The position numbers and the translations under genes were made by a program. Of a DNA stretch of 64,000 nt, positions 58,734-64,000 are shown piece after piece. The stretch spans positions 8,351 to 72,350 of the forward strand of contig OENT01000440.1 in assembly GCA_900239685.1 (NCBI GenBank), given 5' to 3'. Positions within the stretch are counted from its first letter, which is position 1. The number at the start of each line of letters is the position of its first letter. The notes under the pieces were generated by a model. It made no database searches. It saw only the letters and a list, made by a program, of their open reading frames with translations, and was not told the origin of the DNA. Source of the stretch: Rotaria macrura (lineage: Eukaryota; Rotifera; Eurotatoria; Philodinida; Philodinidae).

Positions 58734-61385
58734 AGACGCAGACATAGACGTCGAGTAGACACAGAACAAGAAACAGAATAAACGCGTTGAATAAACTTCG
58801 ACGGGAAGAAAAAAATGCGAAGTAATGAGAGAGAACGAGCAGAAAAAGAAAAAACGATGCCTTCGATTTCTTAGTGCAACAATACTGAAATAGCGCGCCT
58901 TGATCAGAACTAAACGCTTGTTGACGAACGAGTTTTTTCTTTTTTTCTATTCTATTCTTTTCTAAAGTCATAAAGAGAACTACTCGGCAATATTTGCCCT
59001 TAAATGTAACGTTAGAACAGTAAACAGAGCGCACATCTATTTCACCATTCAATAACTCGATGACTTTGTTTCTTAACAGAAAACAATTCGATGTTTGCCC
59101 TCGATGAACTAAATCGAATCGAGTTTTCTCTTGTCGAGACGACAAACGAAAAAACTTCTCGAATAGATTCAAACGAACGAACGAACTCAACCAGGTTCAT
59201 CGAATATTTCTACTCGCTTTGTTCTCTCGATCATCGAGAACGACCAGTTAAATTTTAGCGCGAGTCCGATTCGACGAGAGCCTCTCTCGAATCTCAAAAG
59301 ATAGCACAGCCATGGAGCTTTTCACCGAGAGACTATCGAAGATAAAATCGTCTTTCACAGAACAACACAACGAACTGCGTGTTCAACGATGAGAAGAAAG
59401 CGAAGGTGATTCACCGCGATGAAATACTCACTGATGAACAGAGAGGACAAGAAGCACGTCTTTGCCGGTTTACCTTCACTGTTTTCGAGGGCTGGGCAAA
59501 GACAAATACAGTGTCTGTTACGATCGAATACAAGAGATATGTATCTACAATAAACGTGAAGTGCCTGAGACAATGACCGTCACCGAACCAAACACCCATG
59601 TATTCTTCGGATTGTCCTGCACTGGAGGAACCAAGCTAGAATGAAAGACCCGTGTAATATCGTGCCATACATGAGTCTTTGACTCTTGTTTGTTTCTCCC
59701 TGCACAAGCTTAGTCTCGAGTCTCGACAGGAGTGACAGTCGATGAAAAATACAAAATCTATCTTTATTCGCGCAGCTACACTATTTTGTATTCTTCGATC
59801 GTGTTTGTTAAACAGTCTCTCTCTTAGGTCACATGTCTCGTGCCGATCTGTTCACCGAATACGAAATGTCGCTTTCGAAGTCGAAAGTCACGTCTGTTCG
59901 GCTTTGTCGATAAGAACCAAGTTTGAAAACACGTTCGTTCATTTCACTCTCACCAACGCCATTGTCTTGAGATCCACCATTGAATATGCAGAGGTGTCCT
60001 TCTTTTCTTGATTAATGTCGATGTCGATTGAACAAATATTGGTTTCCCTGGACGTCAATCGAGGCGAGACGATGTTGGCCGAGAATTCTTTCTTCTGACT
60101 TCGGTTTGATTCAAATTGTTTTCTCGAATAGGACAACGAATTTCGTGTATCCATCGAAACTTAATCGTAGGTTCAACAGGAATAACAGCGAAAGAAGAAT
60201 TTCGTCGCTTGATTTTTAATATCGTGCAGCTTGATTTATGCGGAAAAGAATTTGCTTCGATAGAACTATCGATTCAACAGTTGGCCTGTCAAGTGACTTG
60301 AACAGGCGAAAACTTCTCTTACCAATCATTGAAATAGTCAGAGACGTACCAGTTATTCGCATCTCGACTATCTTCGTTGAATTTTGCCTTGTAAATAAAT
60401 ACTTTGGTTGGACATTGACTAAAGCAAAACGCTCAGCGTATTCTTTTATATTGTATGTGGAATTTTATTTTACTTTAGTTGGAATTGAATCGAATTCGAC
60501 GAAAGAATCGGCCAGTTCAAATCCTGTCAAGCATTATCAACAAGCACAACTGTAAAAGGAAACAACAAAGAGCAAAGTTCATCGATAAAAGTATTCTCGT
60601 TCGTTTTCAAATCGAAGTCGAAAGCGAAAATGCTTGTGGAGAGTGACCATTCCGGTCGTTGTTAACATTGCCCAGATTCTGGGATCTTATCGCGTTCAAT
60701 GATCTTTGTCCACGATGGCGATACTCTAGGCGACTATGATTGAAGAAAAGGCAAATTCTTTTCGCGGGCATTTTTCAAAGTAAATGATCACGTTGTTCGA
60801 TAAGGATTCGCAAGAGATTTCATCGATGTGAACCAATGAATTGACCTGTAATTGACCGATCTGAATCCTATGATCAATCGTAAGAAAAACGAAAAACTTT
60901 GCATAGACTAATCCAAGAGCCGACATTGACGCCCATGTTTCTCAAGCAACAAATGAAAGTACTCTCACAAACGTGTGCAACTCAAACTAGTTGAGTTGCG
61001 TCCAACGAATCAATGAGTTTTGCCCAAGCTCGGGCAGTGTTCGACATGATCTAGAATTCGAAAGGCGACAATTAGATGATCTCCGCAGCGCAGTCGATAC
61101 ACTCGATGGAATGTCTCTGGTATCATAGTCGGGGGAAAACAAGGCGTCGCTTTGCCTTCACTTGTCGACGATAAACTTTTGTCCATTGGAATCAATCTTG
61201 ATTTCACTCGGCGAGTTGAATCTGCTCGAGATCGAAGTTAGACGCGGCATCCAACAACGACAAATATTCTGTAAAAGTTCGGAACAACAAACCGGTTCTA
61301 ATCTCTACTTAGAACTTCGCCTTATTCTTTCCATCGGCTCGTTAAACAGACACTAAATAAGTTCATAAAATAAGCAGTGACAACT
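58044..61385. other. Intergenic, no confident gene
   Basis: The proximal part is the presumed aldolase promoter. Many TCGA-rich open frames of 60-165 codons occur on both strands (for example 58,693-59,190), with shadowing frames opposite and no motifs. Short protein-like stretches exist around 59,380-59,640 and 61,085-61,220, but I could not build consistent exons from them. Confidence 0.35.
58697..58728. repeat. (AG)n microsatellite
   Basis: About 16 uninterrupted AG dinucleotides. On the minus strand it produces the Ser-Leu repeats seen in chance frames. Confidence 0.9.
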
Positions 61386-61811
61386 TTACTTTGTTCCTGC
61401 AAATAATCCGGGATAGACTGCTCTATGGGGATGCAAGTTAAATTGCTTTGTCCTCATTTGTATTTCATAAATCGTACCGTGAGGATCAACATTGGTCGGA
61501 CAATCGAATTCATCTGTATCGTCTGCTGGGATTCTCATTGAATCTCGGCCGGATTGGAGTTCGACGCGTCTCGGCTCTGTTACAGATCTTTTCTCGACGC
61601 CACAAATTTCGTGCGAAAAAATTTTTTCACAAAATAAGACACTGCCAAGATTTCTGCAACATAGGATTCAATTTTCATTGTAATTAAGCGAACAACCTGA
61701 AAGACGAATTCGAAGGCCTCTCGGTTTTACTCCGATCAGGCCCTTGTAATAAAGCTCGAAGCATCCGCTGTTCAAACTTTGTCAACGTGCCATTCTCTCC
61801 AAAGATCTTTG
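61386..61811 (-). CDS. Possible 3'-terminal exons of an unknown gene
   Basis: Two candidate exons, 61,811-61,697 and 61,641-61,386, are separated by a 55-bp intron (TTCAG|GTTGTT ... CTTGGCAG|TGTC), a size typical of this window. The joined frame is open for about 122 codons and ends at TAA. It includes GTLTKFEQRMLRALLQG, a Ser/Thr/Arg-rich link, MRIPADDTDEFDCPTNVDPH and a tail ending HPHRAVYPGLFAGTK. It is hydrophilic, with no membrane segment, and could be a cytoplasmic tail. No family is recognised and the upstream exons were not found. Another frame is open on the plus strand here, so the call is tentative. Confidence 0.33.
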
Positions 61812-61849
61812 CTCAACAACTTTGCAACTCACTCGATTACAAGATTTAG

Positions 61850-63374
61850 AAAAGTCTCTGTCGGACAATATCTAAGCGTTATGGTGATTCTCTAGGATGA
61901 CATTGTCCTCGTGCTTGATCTTCAACATCAATCATCGAGCTCGAGAGACACGAATCATCGTATTACTCGTGCTAGACGAGCAGTGCGCATAGTCGTCATT
62001 GGAACATTTTATATTCATTTGTGTGACTGCACTCGTCTTTATGCCTGAGACATGTCTCGCGTGTTCTTCCAACAATAAATCTATGAATGTGGACAGAACT
62101 TTTGCCAAGGGGGAAACAGCTGAGTTCGGTTTCTTTTTTTTTCTTTTGATTTAAATCGATTGATTTAAAATCAGAAAAATCAGCTGTTCCCCCTCGAGCT
62201 TTGCTCTAATTTGAAATAAAACGATGATTGCAAAGCGATGCTCTCGTTCGTCTTCTTTCGTTCGACGGAAACGGGAACGGATTCGTTTTGTGAACAGAGA
62301 AAATAACAAAGTTCAGTTTCAGTGAAGAGTCGAGATGGAGAAACATAAATCTCGACTTGAAAAGTTCCTCGAAGATAAAGAAGAGAGCTTATTGAATAGA
62401 TTATAAGATAATGAGCGAATCACTCGATTCCGTCGGTTCATCTAAAGAAATAAATTTGATTTTGTTTAGTTATCTCGTTGTCCTGCATATTTTCGATGTA
62501 ACTAGATGTGACTCATTGGCGCTCTTTTGCTATTCTTCTGATTAGAAATTGTTCAACGATCTTTTCCTCGCCTGAGAACGTTGTGTTCCACGTCTTGCTC
62601 GATCTCAATCGCAGACACTGAACTCCGCTCGACTGAACATAAAGACGGTTGTCGTCACGCGTCAATTCCGATCTCGTTCGGGAGACGAGAATGATTTGTC
62701 AATAAATATCATCCATTCCAATGAGATTATCCCTCTTTCGACTTGAAAACTAATCTCTCGATTGTTTTTCAAGAAACAATCGCGCTCGATAAATCATATA
62801 ATGCCCTATGTTGACTTATTCTCATTTGCTTTGTCGAGTCCTTTTTCGATAATGACGATCACGTGACTTCCACAGATGGCTAACGTCTATTTAACCGTTA
62901 TTGCCGATGGACGGGCAACCAAACAAATGTTATCGTAGACAAGCATCGGTTTATTTTATCTTGGTTTCTCCTATCGAATATTCTCAATCTGTTTCTGTCG
63001 GTATCTCGCTAGAATACAAATCGACGAGGGCACATCTCCTAGTCGCGTTCGATTTCCTCGATCTTTTACGTCCGCTCACAGTTCCATTAGACATACTTGA
63101 AGAAAAAAACCGTTTTGATTATTTATCGAATTTCGTTTTCAGTGACAATTAACATTGACGGGATACGTCATGCCGATGGATGTCTTCTTCGTCGATATCG
63201 ATTGTCTTTTTGATCTGATTGAAATAAGGTCGGAGTTAGCTCGCCACTAAACGACAAACGTTTCGAATCGGCCGACATTCACTTGGCTATTTGTTCTCCA
63301 TGCGACAGGCATTGTCGATCGATGTTAAGTATAGATGTCGGCATGGCACAGTGGACATTCGTCAAAGCTGTGAG
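61850..63374. other. Intergenic, no confident gene
   Basis: A plus-strand frame of about 53 codons follows a good acceptor-like sequence (TGATTCTCTAG) near 61,895, but has no recognisable motif. It also includes a small hairpin element (separate entry). Confidence 0.35.
62109..62193. mobile_element. Short inverted-repeat unit (~85 bp)
   Basis: GGGGGAAACAGCTGA (62,109-62,123) is mirrored by TCAGCTGTTCCCCC (62,180-62,193) with one base missing, around an AT-rich centre. The terminus and the following TTTCTTTTT run resemble 31,692-31,725, suggesting a shared family of tiny MITEs. Confidence 0.5.
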
Positions 63375-63742
63375 CACTGTTTCTAACAGCAAGGGTCCGC
63401 CTTTGTTACAAAATGTTCAAGACCCTTGCAATGCTCATTTAACACTTTGTCTTACACTTTGCTCATTGAAACAAAGCGTCAAGTTGACACTTGACGAAAA
63501 TTCTTTCACTTTTCTTTTCATTCTATGTAAACTTCGAATTCCTAAATTTTGTTTTATTAGTCTAGATGATCTATACCTCATGTGCATATAAAGTATTTAT
63601 CTGTCTCAATGTTATTCGAACAATCTACACCTTAGAAACTTCGTAATACTTTGCTAAGAGGAACCGAGTGTCGTTTTCCTCGTTAACGGCAGAAATAAAA
63701 TGTCACTTGACTGTTTGTTTTACATTTCTATAAGAAACACTG
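63375..63742 (-). mobile_element. hAT-like MITE, copy 2 (368 bp), inverted relative to copy 1
   Basis: The ends are CACTGTTTCTAACAG and the reverse complement of CAGTGTTTCTTATAG. It is flanked by GCTGTGAG (63,367-63,374) and TCTGTGAG (63,743-63,750), agreeing at 7 of 8 bases. The interior corresponds along its whole length to the reverse complement of 2,429-2,794, with scattered substitutions and small gaps. Non-coding; the open frame at 63,283-63,591 that runs into it is accidental. Confidence 0.88.
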
Positions 63743-64000
63743 TCTGTGAGGAAAGAGAAAGCCGAGTCTCCGATCGACTTCTCGAAAGGAATACTTTCCA
63801 AAACAGATATTGAATGTCGAACACACCAACAAGCATCGACCTGACATAGCACAGATTTGACTTCGCTTTGCATGACTTTCAAAGTTATGTTTTATTCTAC
63901 ACTGACTTTGTTCATTCCCAATTCTTATCCAACGACGAACTCTATCCGACTCGTGCATAGTCGAGGTAACAACTAACAGACAGAGAAACAGACCACATTA
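63743..64000. other. No gene seen
   Basis: A 76-codon minus-strand frame has no motif. The sequence runs off the window. Confidence 0.35.

Noticed and set aside
58693-59190. 165-codon minus-strand frame
   Set aside because: Much of it is Ser/Leu/Phe from an (AG)n microsatellite and TC-rich DNA. It has no domain and no splice partner.
59379-61220. Suspected arrestin-like exons on either strand
   Set aside because: A few short stretches looked reminiscent, but no arrestin motif could be confirmed and no in-phase exon chain could be built.
1-64000. tRNA, rRNA, spliced-leader RNA genes and CRISPR arrays
   Set aside because: I looked for B-box-like GGTTCGAATCC words, rRNA landmarks and regularly spaced repeats, and found no convincing candidate. 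A covariance-model search would be decisive.

Overview
The window is eukaryotic, AT-rich (roughly two-thirds A+T by eye), and gene-sparse. Introns are spliceosomal GT-AG. Most are tiny (52-150 bp), and a few are long (580-1,886 bp). The best guess for the source is a bdelloid rotifer of the Rotaria/Adineta kind. This is inferred from an intronless ~311-residue rhodopsin-like receptor with an ERH motif, a tandem pair of DraG/ARH-type ADP-ribosylglycohydrolases, a bacterial/fungal-type class II aldolase in an animal gene context, and many kinds of short non-autonomous transposons. An animal is independently supported by a synaptobrevin and a ZIP13-like zinc transporter. Species cannot be fixed from sequence alone.

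Layout. 1-4,000: a transposon graveyard with two palindromic foldback elements (383-727, about 1,141-1,544) and a 1,051-bp hAT-like element (2,352-3,402, perfect 8-bp target duplication CTATGAAG) that contains a second hAT-like MITE (2,429-2,794). 4,296-10,768: two ADP-ribosylglycohydrolase genes, both on the minus strand, separated by a 585-bp near-identical inverted repeat (6,389-6,973 / 7,662-8,246) whose outer edge falls on the stop codon of the second gene. 13,000-16,700: a ~965-bp TIR element and a small two-exon hypothetical gene. 18,040-18,204: a hairpin element with a 9-bp target duplication. 21,221-22,156: the receptor gene. 25,600-32,500: poly-C tracts and several more TIR elements. 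36,262-37,224: a v-SNARE (synaptobrevin) with an unusual long luminal tail. 42,853-43,930: a five-exon ZIP zinc transporter. 46,213-46,425: a small Cys/His-rich protein. 48,906-52,344: a two-exon ABCG transporter with a Cys-rich ectodomain. 55,038-58,043: a three-exon class II fructose-bisphosphate aldolase. 61,386-61,811: possible exons of an unknown gene. 63,375-63,742: a second, inverted copy of the MITE seen at 2,429-2,794.

The genes do not form an operon-like pathway. They are ordinary housekeeping, membrane and signalling genes scattered among mobile DNA. The splice models for aldolase, ZIP and ABCG each sum to an exact multiple of three, and the joined products restore family motifs across the junctions (LSGGQ, the PW-G junction of aldolase, and the TTGYLNLL region of ZIP). 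These are the most secure multi-exon calls. Large stretches (about 15-21 kb, 22-25 kb, 32-36 kb, 37-42 kb, 44-48 kb, 52-55 kb and 58-63 kb) hold no gene I can support.
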